Of a stretch of DNA of 64,000 nt, positions 16,152-25,003 are shown piece after piece (positions within the stretch are counted from its first letter, which is position 1; each line of letters begins with the position of its first letter). Under the pieces are notes generated by a model. It saw nothing but the letters and a program-made list of their open reading frames with translations, was not told the origin of the DNA and did not search any database. The translations under genes were made by a program, and so were the position numbers. Origin of the DNA: Falsirhodobacter sp051195255 (GTDB taxonomy: Bacteria > Pseudomonadota > Alphaproteobacteria > Rhodobacterales > Rhodobacteraceae); the NCBI RefSeq assembly GCF_051195255.1, contig NZ_JBNJLK010000008.1:1-64000 (forward strand), read 5' to 3'.

Positions 16152-17447
16152 TTACAGGTTCGGATACAGCGGGAAGCGCGCGCAGAGCGCCTGCACCTCG
16201 GCCGCGACCTTCGCCTCGACCTCGGCATTGCCCTCGCTGCCATGGGCGGCCAGACCGTCCACCACTTCGACGATCCAGTCGGCGATCTGGCGGAACTCCG
16301 CCTCACCAAATCCGCGGGTGGTGCCGGCGGGCGCGCCCAGACGGATGCCCGAGGTCACGAACGGCTTTTCCGGATCGAACGGCACGCCGTTCTTGTTGCA
16401 GGTGATGTGCGCGCGGCCCAGCGCCTCCTCGGCGGCCTTGCCGGTCACCTTCTTGGGGCGCAGGTCGGCAAGGCACAGGTGGTTGTCGGTGCCGCCCGAC
16501 ACGATGTCGATCCCGCCCTTCATCAGCTGGTCGGCCATGGCGGCGGCGTTCGCCTTCACCTGGGCCGCGTACTCCTTGAACTCGGGGCGCAGCGCTTCGC
16601 CGAAGGCCACGGCCTTGGCGGCGATGACGTGCATCAGCGGACCGCCCTGAAGGCCGGGGAAGACGGCGGAGTTCAGCTTCTTCGCCAGCGCCTCGTCATT
16701 CGTCAGGATCATGCCGCCGCGCGGGCCGCGCAGCGACTTGTGCGTCGTCGTCGTCACCACATGCGCGTGCGGCACGGGGGAAGGGTGCACGCCACCGGCG
16801 ACCAGACCGGCGATGTGGGCCATGTCGACCATCAGGTAGGCGCCCACCTCATCCGCGATCTTCCGGAATTCGGCCCAGTCCCAGACGCGGGAATAGGCGG
16901 TGCCACCGGCCACGATCAGCTTCGGCTTGTGCTCACGCGCCTTGGCGCGGATGTCGTCCATGTCCAGAAGCTGGTCCTGCTGGCGCACGCCATAGCTGAC
17001 CACGTTGAACCACTTGCCCGACATGTTCACCGGCGAACCATGCGTCAGGTGCCCGCCCGAGTTCAGGTCCAGACCCATGAACGTGTCGCCCGGCTGCAGC
17101 AGCGCCAGGAACACCGCCTGGTTCATCTGGCTGCCCGAGTTCGGCTGCACGTTGACAAAGCCCGCGCCGAACAACTCCTTCGCACGCTCGATCGCCAGCG
17201 TTTCGGTCACGTCCACATGCTGGCAGCCGCCGTAATAGCGTTTGCCCGGATAGCCTTCCGCATACTTGTTCGTCAGGACCGAGCCCTGCGCTTCCAGCAC
17301 GGCCAGCGACACGATGTTCTCGGACGCGATCAGCTCGATCTCGTCGCGCTGGCGGCCCAGCTCGTTCGTGATGGTGGCGAACAGGTTGGGATCGCTGTCG
17401 GCCAGGGATTTGGTGAAGTAACCGGCGTCGATGTGCGGGGCGGTCAT
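16152..17447 (-). CDS. glyA: Serine hydroxymethyltransferase
   Basis: PLP enzyme converting serine and tetrahydrofolate to glycine and methylene-THF; 431 aa. IELIASENIVS near the N terminus, the PLP-lysine motif VVTTTTHKSLRGPRGG and TSGIRLGAPAGTTRGF are diagnostic. The ATG at 17447 has AGGAGAG upstream. It is divergent from nadK and ends at its own terminator. Confidence 0.97.
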   Translation of the reverse strand: MTAPHIDAGYFTKSLADSDPNLFATITNELGRQRDEIELIASENIVSLAVLEAQGSVLTNKYAEGYPGKRYYGGCQHVDVTETLAIERAKELFGAGFVNVQPNSGSQMNQAVFLALLQPGDTFMGLDLNSGGHLTHGSPVNMSGKWFNVVSYGVRQQDQLLDMDDIRAKAREHKPKLIVAGGTAYSRVWDWAEFRKIADEVGAYLMVDMAHIAGLVAGGVHPSPVPHAHVVTTTTHKSLRGPRGGMILTNDEALAKKLNSAVFPGLQGGPLMHVIAAKAVAFGEALRPEFKEYAAQVKANAAAMADQLMKGGIDIVSGGTDNHLCLADLRPKKVTGKAAEEALGRAHITCNKNGVPFDPEKPFVTSGIRLGAPAGTTRGFGEAEFRQIADWIVEVVDGLAAHGSEGNAEVEAKVAAEVQALCARFPLYPNL

Positions 17448-17561
17448 GGGGCTCTCCTGCGCTTTCCGTTGGCGCTGTTTACCGCAGGCACGCGTCTGCC
17501 GAAAGGCCCGACTGGCACACGGGTGCTTGAGTTTTCGTCATGCAGGCCGCAAGACGGACTC

Positions 17562-18329
17562 ATGATCCAGCGCAGCCGCATCCATTTCACCGCCAGCGCC
17601 ACACCGGTCGCCGCCACCGCCCTGGCCGAACTGACACGCCGGCATGGCCAGACCCCGCTGCCCGAGGCGGAGGTGATCGTCGCCTTGGGTGGTGACGGCT
17701 TCATGCTGCAAACGCTGCACGACTTGAACGGGCGCGACGTGCCGGTCTATGGCATGAACCGCGGCACGGTCGGCTTCCTGATGAACAGCTTCTCGCTCGA
17801 GGATCTGCCCAAGCGGCTGGCCGAGGCGGAGGAGGAGGTCATCAACCCCTTGGCCATGGTGGCCGAAACCGTGGCGGGGGAGGTGCACCAGGAACTGGCC
17901 ATCAACGAGGTCAGCTTCCTGCGGCAGGGTCCCCAGGCGGCGCGTTTGCGCATTTCGGTGGATGGCAAGCTGCGGCTGGACGAACTCGTATGCGACGGGG
18001 TGATCATCGCGACGCCGGCGGGATCGACCGCCTACAATTATTCGGCGCATGGGCCGATCCTGCCCATCGGGTCCGACGTGCTGGCCCTGACGGCGGTCGC
18101 GCCCTTCCGCCCGCGCCGCTGGCGGGGCGCCCTGCTGCCCAACACGGCGGTGGTGCGCTTCGACGTGCTGGACCCGGGCAAGCGCCCGGTGATGGCGGAT
18201 GCCGATGGCCGGTCGGTGCGCGACGTGCGGTCGGTCGAAGTGCGCTCCCAGCCCGCGATCTGTCACCGGATCCTGTTCGATCCGGGCCACGGGCTGGAAG
18301 AGCGACTGATCCGCGAACAGTTCGTCTGA
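17562..18329 (+). CDS. nadK: NAD kinase
   Basis: Phosphorylates NAD to NADP; 255 aa. Family motifs: ALGGDGFMLQTLH (GGDG), MNRGTVGFLMN, AINEVSFLR and the glycine-rich TPAGSTAYNYSAHGPILP. The ATG at 17562 begins the homologous region. It is convergent with maeB, an NADP-dependent malic enzyme whose stop codon is the next base. Confidence 0.95.
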   Translation: MIQRSRIHFTASATPVAATALAELTRRHGQTPLPEAEVIVALGGDGFMLQTLHDLNGRDVPVYGMNRGTVGFLMNSFSLEDLPKRLAEAEEEVINPLAMVAETVAGEVHQELAINEVSFLRQGPQAARLRISVDGKLRLDELVCDGVIIATPAGSTAYNYSAHGPILPIGSDVLALTAVAPFRPRRWRGALLPNTAVVRFDVLDPGKRPVMADADGRSVRDVRSVEVRSQPAICHRILFDPGHGLEERLIREQFV

Positions 18330-20609
18330 TCAGCCGTATTGCGACACGGCCGTGCCGGCGATGGCCGCCACGTTCAGCAACCCGCGCGCGGTGGCGGCCG
18401 GCGTCACAATATGCGCCCGGTTGCCCATGCCCATCAGGATCGGCCCGACTTCCAGCGCGCCCGCCTTGGTCTTGAGGATGTTGCGCACCCCCGAGGCCGT
18501 GTCCGAATTGGCGAAGATCAGGACGTTGGCCGTGCCTTCGAACCGGCTGCCGGGGAAGATGCGATCGCGCGAGGTCTGGTCCAGCGCGGTGTCGATGTGC
18601 ATCTCGCCCTCATAGGCGAAGTCCACGCCGCGCGCGTCCAGCATCGCCAGCGCCGCTCGCATCCGGCGCCCCGAATCGTTGTCGAGGTTGCCGAACTGCG
18701 AGGAGGAGCAGAGCGCCACCTTCGGCTCGATCCCGAACCGCTTCACGTGGCGGGCGGCGCCCATCACGGTTTCCGTGATCTGTTCGGGCGTCGGTTCGGA
18801 ATGGATGTGGGTGTCGGCGATGAACAGCGGCCCGTCTTCCAGGATCATCAGCGACAAGGCGCCTACGGGATGCAGCCCGTCCCGTGCCAGGATCTGTTCG
18901 ATGAACGAAAGGTGCGACAGGTATTGCCCGAAGGTGCCGCAGATCATGCTGTCGGCCTCGCCGCGATGCACCATGGTGGCGGCGATGGCGGTGGTGTTGG
19001 TCCGCATGACGGACCGTGCCACCTCGGGGGTGACGCCGTGGCGGGCGCGCAGATGCAGGTAGGTTTCCCAGTATTCGCGGTAACGGGCGTCGCTTTCGGG
19101 GTTCACGATCTCGAAATCCACCTCGGGGCGGATGGTCAGGCCCGCGCGTTCGGCGCGCATGGCCACGACCTCCGGACGGCCGATCAGGATCGGCTTGTCG
19201 GTCGTTTCCTCCAGCATGGCGTTCGCGGCGCGCAGGACGCGCTCATCCTCGCCCTCGGCAAAGACGATCCGGCGGGAATGCTGGGCCGAGGCTTCGAAGA
19301 CCGGACGCATGATCAGCGACGACCGGATCATGGAACTGTCCAGCGCGTGCTTGTAGGCGGCCAGATCCTCGATCGGGCGGGTGGCGACGCCGCTTTCCAT
19401 CGCGGCCTTGGCCACGGCGGTCGCGACCACGCCCATCAGCCGCGGGTCGAACGGCTTCGGGATCAGGTAGTTCGGCCCGAAGGTCAGCTGCTCGCCGGCA
19501 TAGGCGGCCGCGGCCTCCGCGCTCGTGGTGGCGCGGGCCAAGGCGGCGATGCCTTCGATGCAGGCGATCTTCATCTCGTCGTTGATGGTCGTGGCACCCA
19601 CGTCCAGTGCGCCGCGGAAGATGAACGGGAAGCAGAGGACGTTGTTCACCTGGTTCGGGAAGTCCGACCGCCCCGTGGCGATCAGCGCACCGGGAGAGGC
19701 TTCGCGCGCCACCTCGGGCAGGATCTCGGGCGTGGGATTGGCGAGCGCGAAGATGATGGGCTTCGGCGCCATCTTCGCCACCATCTCTCCCTTCAGGACG
19801 CCGGGGCCCGACAGGCCAAGGAACAGGTCGGCGCCGTCGATCACGTCGGCAAGGGTGCGCTTGTCGGTCTTTTGCGCGTATTCGGCCTTCTGGGGCGTCA
19901 TCTCCTCGGTCCGGCCTTCATAGACCAGGCCGGCGATGTCGCAAAGCCACACGTTTTCACGCTTCACGCCCAGCTTCAGCAGCATGTTCAGGCAGGCGAT
20001 GCCCGCCGCCCCGCCGCCGGTGGAGACGACTTTGATGTCTTCCCACTTCTTGCCGGTGACATGCAGCGCGTTCGTGGCTGCCGCGCCCACCACGATGGCC
20101 GTGCCGTGCTGGTCGTCGTGGAAGACCGGAATGCCCATGCGGCTGCGGCAGATGTCCTCGACGATGAAGCAGTCGGGGGCCTTGATGTCTTCAAGGTTGA
20201 TGGCGCCGAAGGTCGGCTCCAGCGCGCAGACGATGTCGGCCAGCTTGTAGGGGTCGGGCTCGTTCACCTCGATGTCGAAACAGTCGATGTTGGCGAACTT
20301 CTTGAACAGGACGGCCTTGCCTTCCATCACCGGCTTCGACGCCAGCGCACCGATGTTGCCAAGGCCCAGCACCGCCGTCCCGTTGGAGATCACGGCCACG
20401 AGATTTCCGCGTGAGGTGTAGCGGCTGGCGTCCTGTGGGTTGGCCTTGATCTCCAGGCAGGCCTCGGCCACGCCGGGGGAATAGGCCAGCGACAGGTCGC
20501 GCCCGTTCGCCAGCGGCTTGGTGGCGCGCACCTCCAGCTTCCCGGGGCGCGGGAATTCGTGGTAGTTCAGCGCGGGATGGCGGGTCTTGTCTTGCCGCTG
20601 GTCGTCCAT
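18330..20609 (-). CDS. maeB: NADP-dependent malic enzyme with phosphotransacetylase-like domain
   Basis: Decarboxylates malate to pyruvate with NADPH formation. 759 aa, the length of the fused MaeB class. N-terminal malic domain: SLAYSPGVAEACLEI and the catalytic region VEDICRSRMGIPVFHDDQHGT; NAD-binding domain: STGGGAAGIACLNML. The C-terminal third (from about FAEGEDERVLRAAN to GPILMGMGNRAHIVTP) is the PTA-like domain, which in studied enzymes is regulatory, responding to acetyl-CoA, rather than catalytic. The start at 20609 has GGAGGAC upstream. A palindrome lies 16 bp upstream of the ATG, between it and cdd. Confidence 0.95.
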   Translation of the reverse strand: MDDQRQDKTRHPALNYHEFPRPGKLEVRATKPLANGRDLSLAYSPGVAEACLEIKANPQDASRYTSRGNLVAVISNGTAVLGLGNIGALASKPVMEGKAVLFKKFANIDCFDIEVNEPDPYKLADIVCALEPTFGAINLEDIKAPDCFIVEDICRSRMGIPVFHDDQHGTAIVVGAAATNALHVTGKKWEDIKVVSTGGGAAGIACLNMLLKLGVKRENVWLCDIAGLVYEGRTEEMTPQKAEYAQKTDKRTLADVIDGADLFLGLSGPGVLKGEMVAKMAPKPIIFALANPTPEILPEVAREASPGALIATGRSDFPNQVNNVLCFPFIFRGALDVGATTINDEMKIACIEGIAALARATTSAEAAAAYAGEQLTFGPNYLIPKPFDPRLMGVVATAVAKAAMESGVATRPIEDLAAYKHALDSSMIRSSLIMRPVFEASAQHSRRIVFAEGEDERVLRAANAMLEETTDKPILIGRPEVVAMRAERAGLTIRPEVDFEIVNPESDARYREYWETYLHLRARHGVTPEVARSVMRTNTTAIAATMVHRGEADSMICGTFGQYLSHLSFIEQILARDGLHPVGALSLMILEDGPLFIADTHIHSEPTPEQITETVMGAARHVKRFGIEPKVALCSSSQFGNLDNDSGRRMRAALAMLDARGVDFAYEGEMHIDTALDQTSRDRIFPGSRFEGTANVLIFANSDTASGVRNILKTKAGALEVGPILMGMGNRAHIVTPAATARGLLNVAAIAGTAVSQYG

Positions 20610-20625
20610 GGCGTCCTCCGAAAAC

Positions 20626-20643
20626 TGGTTTAATGTTAAACCA
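20626..20643. promoter_or_regulatory. 18-bp palindrome between maeB and cdd
   Basis: TGGTTTAATGTTAAACCA has perfect 8-bp arms about a TG centre. It lies 17 bp before the maeB start and 78 bp before cdd, in the promoter zone of both. TGGT/ACCA half-sites are common in GntR-family operators, but the regulator is unknown. Confidence 0.5.
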
Positions 20644-20721
20644 TTCCTGACCGGGCACAAGGCGCGCTTGCATCCCGTGCGGCCCGTGCCCACACTTGTG
20701 CCGAAGAACCCGGAGCATGCA

Positions 20722-21129
20722 ATGACCATTCCCGACCCCCGCCTTCTGGACGCCGCAAGCGGCGCGCGCCTGAACGCCTATGCGCCTTATTCCAACTTCA
20801 AGGTGGGCGCCGCGATCCGCACGCTGACCGGCCACATCTATGTCGGCTGCAACGTGGAGAACGTGGCCTATCCCGAAGGCACCTGCGCCGAGGCGGGCGC
20901 CATCGCCGCCATGATCGTTGCCGGAGAGACCGAGATCGCTGAAATCCTCGTGATCGCGGACAGCCCGTCGCCCGTGCCGCCCTGCGGCGGGTGCCGCCAG
21001 AAGATCGCTGAATTCGCAGGGCAGGGCGCGACCGTCACCCTGTGCACCACCGACGGCAAGGCGCGCGACATGACGGTGGCGGACCTGCTGCCCGGCGTGT
21101 TTTCCGCCCTGCACATGGACCGGGCCTGA
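20722..21129 (+). CDS. cdd: Cytidine deaminase
   Basis: Zinc enzyme turning cytidine and deoxycytidine into uridine forms; 135 aa, the small homotetrameric type. AYAPYSNFKVGAA, the zinc and catalytic motif NVENVAYPEGTCAEAGAI and the zinc pair PCGGCRQ are intact. First gene of an overlapping salvage operon; the stop TGA abuts the deoA ATG. Confidence 0.95.
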   Translation: MTIPDPRLLDAASGARLNAYAPYSNFKVGAAIRTLTGHIYVGCNVENVAYPEGTCAEAGAIAAMIVAGETEIAEILVIADSPSPVPPCGGCRQKIAEFAGQGATVTLCTTDGKARDMTVADLLPGVFSALHMDRA

Positions 21130-22440
21130 ATGGACATCCCGCGGTTCCTGCGTTCCCTGCGCGAAGGGGCGGGGCCTTCGCCCGCCGGTCTTCAGGCCTT
21201 TGCCCAGGGGCTGGCCGATGGAAGCGTCAGTGACGCGCAGGCCGGCGCCTTCGCCATGGCCGTCTGCCTGCGCGGCCTTGGAGAGGCGGGCCGCGTCGCG
21301 CTGACGACCGCCATGCGCGATTCCGGCACGGTGATGGAGTGGAGCCTGCCGGGCCCCGTCCTCGACAAGCATTCCACGGGTGGGGTGGGCGATTCCGTGT
21401 CGCTTCTGCTGGCGCCGGCGCTGGCCGCCTGCGGGGCCTATGTCCCGATGATCTCGGGCCGCGCGCTGGGCCATACCGGGGGGACGCTGGACAAGCTGGA
21501 AGCGATCCCCGGCGTAAAGGTGGACTTGGATGTCATGGCGCTGCGCCGGCAGGTGGAACAGACCCGCTGCGCCATCGTGGCCGCGAATGACGACATCGCC
21601 CCCGCCGACCGGCGCCTTTACGCGCTGCGCGACCGGACGGGAACGGTGGACAACCTTGACCTTATCACCGCCTCCATCCTGTCGAAAAAGCTGGCGGCGG
21701 GGCTGGAAGGGCTGGTTCTGGACGTGAAGGTCGGCTCCGGCGCGTTCATGAAGACGCTGGAGGATGCGGAGGCACTGGCCGACGCCCTTGTGGCCGCTGC
21801 CCAAGGGGCGGGTTGCAGGACCCGCGCCCTGATCACCGACATGGACCAGCCCTTGTCCACCGCCATGGGCAACGCGCTGGAGGTGGCGGAGGTGATGGAA
21901 ACGCTGACGGCCACCTCGATCAACCTGTCCCTGTGGGAAGTGACCGTGGCTTTGGGCGGCGAGGCGCTGGTGCTGGGCGGGCTGGCCCCGGACGCCGAAA
22001 CCGGTGATGGCATGATCGCCGACGCGCTGGAATCCGGCCGCGCGGCGGAATATTTCGCGCGGATGATCGCGGCGCAGGGCGGACCCGCCGATTTCGTGGA
22101 ACGTTGGCCGGACCGCCTGCCTTCCGCCCCCGTGGTGATGGAAATCCCGTCCCCCACCGCTGGATATGTGGCCGCCATGGACGCCGAGGCGCTGGGCCAT
22201 GTCGTGCACCGGCTGGGCACGGGGCGGGTGCGGGCGGGTCAGCGGGCCAACCCCTCGGTCGGGTTGACCGACCTTGCGGGAATCGGAGAGCGGGTGGAGC
22301 GCGACGAGCCGCTCGGCTTCGTGCACGCGGCGTCGGAATCGGACGCCGAGCGCGCCATTCAGGCCGTTCAGGCCGCCTATCGACGCTTCGAGGCGGAGGA
22401 GCCCCCCGAAACCGACCTGATCCATGCGAGGATCGGATGA
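21130..22440 (+). CDS. deoA: Thymidine phosphorylase
   Basis: Cleaves thymidine or deoxyuridine with phosphate to base and deoxyribose 1-phosphate. 436 aa. The signature KHSTGGVGDSVSLLLAP and the phosphate and pyrimidine-site segments SGRALGHTGGTLDKLEAIPG and DVKVGSGAFMKT are conserved. Sits directly after cdd, and its stop overlaps the deoB start (ATGA). Confidence 0.95.
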   Translation: MDIPRFLRSLREGAGPSPAGLQAFAQGLADGSVSDAQAGAFAMAVCLRGLGEAGRVALTTAMRDSGTVMEWSLPGPVLDKHSTGGVGDSVSLLLAPALAACGAYVPMISGRALGHTGGTLDKLEAIPGVKVDLDVMALRRQVEQTRCAIVAANDDIAPADRRLYALRDRTGTVDNLDLITASILSKKLAAGLEGLVLDVKVGSGAFMKTLEDAEALADALVAAAQGAGCRTRALITDMDQPLSTAMGNALEVAEVMETLTATSINLSLWEVTVALGGEALVLGGLAPDAETGDGMIADALESGRAAEYFARMIAAQGGPADFVERWPDRLPSAPVVMEIPSPTAGYVAAMDAEALGHVVHRLGTGRVRAGQRANPSVGLTDLAGIGERVERDEPLGFVHAASESDAERAIQAVQAAYRRFEAEEPPETDLIHARIG

Positions 22441-23576
22441 GCCGCGCTTTCCTGATCGTGATGGACAGCGTGGGCATCGGCGGCGGGCCCGATGCGGCGG
22501 CCTTCGTGGATGAAGGGGCGAACACGCTGGCCCATATCGCGGCGCAGCATCCTTTGCGGCTACCGGTGCTGGACGGCCTTGGCCTTGGCGCGGCGCTGCG
22601 GCTGGCCAGTGGGGCCGGGGCGCCCGGCCTTGGCGCGGTCCCGACCGGCCTTTGGGGCGCCGCGACCGAGGTGTCGCGCGGCAAGGACACCCCCTCGGGC
22701 CATTGGGAGCTGGCGGGCGTTCCGGTGCCGTGGGAGTGGAGCTATTTTCCCGACGCCCCCTTCGATGCGGAACTGGTGGCCGAGGTCTGCCGGCTGGCCG
22801 ATGTGGACGGCATTCTTGACGGTGGCCATTCCGGCGGGATCGCCGTCCTGAACCGGCTGGGGGAGGAGCATCTGCGGACGGGGCGCCCGATCTGCTACAC
22901 CTCGGCCGACAGCGTGTTCCAGATCGCGGCGCATGAGGAGGCGTTCGGACGGGACCGGCTGTTGACCCTGTGCGAACGTCTGGCGCCGATGCTGCACGCC
23001 CGCCGGATCGGGCGCGTCATCGCGCGGCCCTTCGTGGGCGCTCCGGGTGCGTTCCGCCGCACTGAAAACCGGCGTGACTATGCCATCGCGCCGCCCGCGC
23101 CCACGATCCTGGATCGTGCGCAGGCGGCAGGGCATGTCACCCATGCGGTGGGCAAGATCGGGGACATCTTCTCGCATCGCGGAATCGATCGGCTGCACAA
23201 GGGCGCGGATGATGCCGCATTGGCCAAACATCTGGTGCGGCTGGCGAAGGAGGCCGAGGACGGTGCGCTGGTCTTCGCCAACTTCGTGGAGTTCGACAGC
23301 CTGTACGGCCATCCCCGCGACGTCGAAGGCTATGCCCGGCATCTGGAATGGTTCGACGGCGTGGCGGGCCGACTGATCGACGGGCTGCGGCCGGGGGACA
23401 TCGCGATCTTCACCGCCGACCATGGCAACGACCCCACATGGCGGGGCAGCGACCACACCCGCGAACGCGTGCCCGTTCTGGTGGCAGGGCAGGGCGCGGG
23501 GGAGTTGGGGCTGATCCCCTTCACGGCCGTGGCCGGACTGGTGGCCCGTCATCTTGGAGTGTCCGATGAAGCTTGA
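22437..23576 (+). CDS. deoB: Phosphopentomutase
   Basis: Mn-dependent mutase converting (deoxy)ribose 1-phosphate to the 5-phosphate; 379 aa of the alkaline phosphatase superfamily. Metal and phosphate sites: MDSVGIGGGPDA, the nucleophile region GKDTPSGHWELAG, and FTADHGNDPTWRGSDHTRE. It takes the product of DeoA into central metabolism. Overlaps deoA by 4 nt and the next gene by 11 nt. Confidence 0.95.
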   Translation: MSRAFLIVMDSVGIGGGPDAAAFVDEGANTLAHIAAQHPLRLPVLDGLGLGAALRLASGAGAPGLGAVPTGLWGAATEVSRGKDTPSGHWELAGVPVPWEWSYFPDAPFDAELVAEVCRLADVDGILDGGHSGGIAVLNRLGEEHLRTGRPICYTSADSVFQIAAHEEAFGRDRLLTLCERLAPMLHARRIGRVIARPFVGAPGAFRRTENRRDYAIAPPAPTILDRAQAAGHVTHAVGKIGDIFSHRGIDRLHKGADDAALAKHLVRLAKEAEDGALVFANFVEFDSLYGHPRDVEGYARHLEWFDGVAGRLIDGLRPGDIAIFTADHGNDPTWRGSDHTRERVPVLVAGQGAGELGLIPFTAVAGLVARHLGVSDEA

Positions 23577-24360
23577 CCTGACGCTGGACCTGATCGGCAG
23601 CGCGCCGCCCCGCCTGATCGCCGATCTGGCCCGCGAAAAGGCGGTGGACCTGTCCCGCCTGTTCAAGGGCGACGGCTATGACCTGCGCCACGGACGGCTT
23701 GCGGCCTATGACGCGGCGGCCAGCGTGGTGACGACCCCGCGCGACGTGGCACGTCTGGCCGATGCCGTGCTGGATGCGGGCTATGCCGAACTGCGCCTGA
23801 CGCCGTCGCCCGGCTGGGCCGATCTGGTCGCGGGCGTGGCCGAGGGGGCGGCCGGGCGGCTGCACACCGTCATCGCCCGCCTTCCGCGCCACCTGGGGCC
23901 GGAGGCGCTGCGCCCCATGGCCCTTGTGGCGGCGGAACACGGCTCCTCCCTCGCGCTGACGGGGACGGCGGGGAAGGTGGAGGATCACGCGTGGTCGCTG
24001 GACTGTGCGGCGGAGGCAGGGCTGCCCCTGATCCTGGACGGCACCGATGTGACCCGCAGCCCCCGCCGCATCCGCTGCGCCACCCTGACCGACGCCGAGG
24101 CGGAACATCTGGCGGAAATCGGGATCGGGGTCGAACTGACGGACTGGAAGGAAGCCGGCCGGCTGTACGACCGGGGGGTCACGCTGGCGCTGGGCCGCGG
24201 GTTTGCCGCCTTCGACCCGCTGGACCTGCCGAACCGCCTGCACGACGCCTTTGATTGGGACGACGCGGTTTTCGACGATCTGGACCGGAAGGCCCTTGCC
24301 GTGACCGTGTGCGATGATACGACGCGGGACCGCCTGAAGGAGATGACCGATGCCCGATGA
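23566..24360 (+). CDS. Adenosine-deaminase-like protein lacking the catalytic motifs
   Basis: 264 aa, versus about 330 for bacterial adenosine deaminase. It aligns by eye to the family along its length: KLDLTLDLIGSAPP matches the usual start K-V-E-L-H-L-H-L-E-G, but the two zinc histidines are Thr6 and Asp8. The HAGE motif is missing, the IGHG region reads IRCATL, and the late STDDP motif reads LGRGFAAFDP. The C-terminal helix (LDRKALAVTVCDDTTRDRL) is well preserved. The frame is intact, overlaps deoB and upp by 11 nt each, and has the same codon bias as its neighbours, so it appears to be maintained. I infer a pseudoenzyme, perhaps a regulator or scaffold. Catalytic deaminase activity is unlikely. 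Confidence 0.75.
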   Translation: MKLDLTLDLIGSAPPRLIADLAREKAVDLSRLFKGDGYDLRHGRLAAYDAAASVVTTPRDVARLADAVLDAGYAELRLTPSPGWADLVAGVAEGAAGRLHTVIARLPRHLGPEALRPMALVAAEHGSSLALTGTAGKVEDHAWSLDCAAEAGLPLILDGTDVTRSPRRIRCATLTDAEAEHLAEIGIGVELTDWKEAGRLYDRGVTLALGRGFAAFDPLDLPNRLHDAFDWDDAVFDDLDRKALAVTVCDDTTRDRLKEMTDAR

Positions 24361-24994
24361 GACGCTGCCCCACCTGACCGTCGTGACGCACCCCTTGGTG
24401 CAGCACAAGCTGACGCTGATGCGGAAGAAGGACACCTCCACCGCCAGCTTCCGCCGCCTTCTGCGCGAGGTGAGCCTGCTGCTGGGATACGAGATCACGC
24501 GCCATCTGGACATGACCACCGTCCGGATCGAGACGCCAGTGACGGAGATGGACGCCCCCATCCTGGACGGCAAGAAGCTGGCGCTGGTGTCGATCCTGCG
24601 GGCGGGGAACGGCCTGCTGGACGGGTTGCTGGAGCTGGTTCCGGCGGCGCGTGTGGGCTTCATCGGCCTGTACCGCGATCCGGAAACGCTGCAGCCCGTG
24701 CAGTATTACGCCAAGGTGCCCGACGCGCTGGAGGATCGTCTGACCATCGCGGTGGATCCGATGCTGGCGACGGGCAACTCCTCGGTCGCGGCGATCGATC
24801 TGCTGAAGGCGAAGGGCGCGAAGAACCTGCGCTTCCTGTGCCTTCTCGCCTCGCCCGAGGGGGTGGAGGTGATGCGCCGCGCCCATCCGGACGTGCCGAT
24901 CATCACGGCCGCGCTGGATGACCACCTGAACGACCACGGCTACATCGTTCCGGGCCTGGGCGATGCGGGCGACCGGATGTTCGGCACGAAGTAA
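24350..24994 (+). CDS. upp: Uracil phosphoribosyltransferase
   Basis: Makes UMP from uracil and PRPP; 214 aa. HPLVQHKLTLMRKKDTST at the N terminus, ILRAGNGLLDG and the PRPP loop VDPMLATGNSSVAAID are diagnostic. AAGGAG lies 7 nt before the ATG, inside the preceding gene. Last gene of cdd-deoA-deoB-(ADA-like)-upp. Together they deaminate cytidine, release uracil and salvage both base and sugar. Confidence 0.96.
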   Translation: MPDETLPHLTVVTHPLVQHKLTLMRKKDTSTASFRRLLREVSLLLGYEITRHLDMTTVRIETPVTEMDAPILDGKKLALVSILRAGNGLLDGLLELVPAARVGFIGLYRDPETLQPVQYYAKVPDALEDRLTIAVDPMLATGNSSVAAIDLLKAKGAKNLRFLCLLASPEGVEVMRRAHPDVPIITAALDDHLNDHGYIVPGLGDAGDRMFGTK

Positions 24995-25003
24995 GGCCGC
25001 GGG

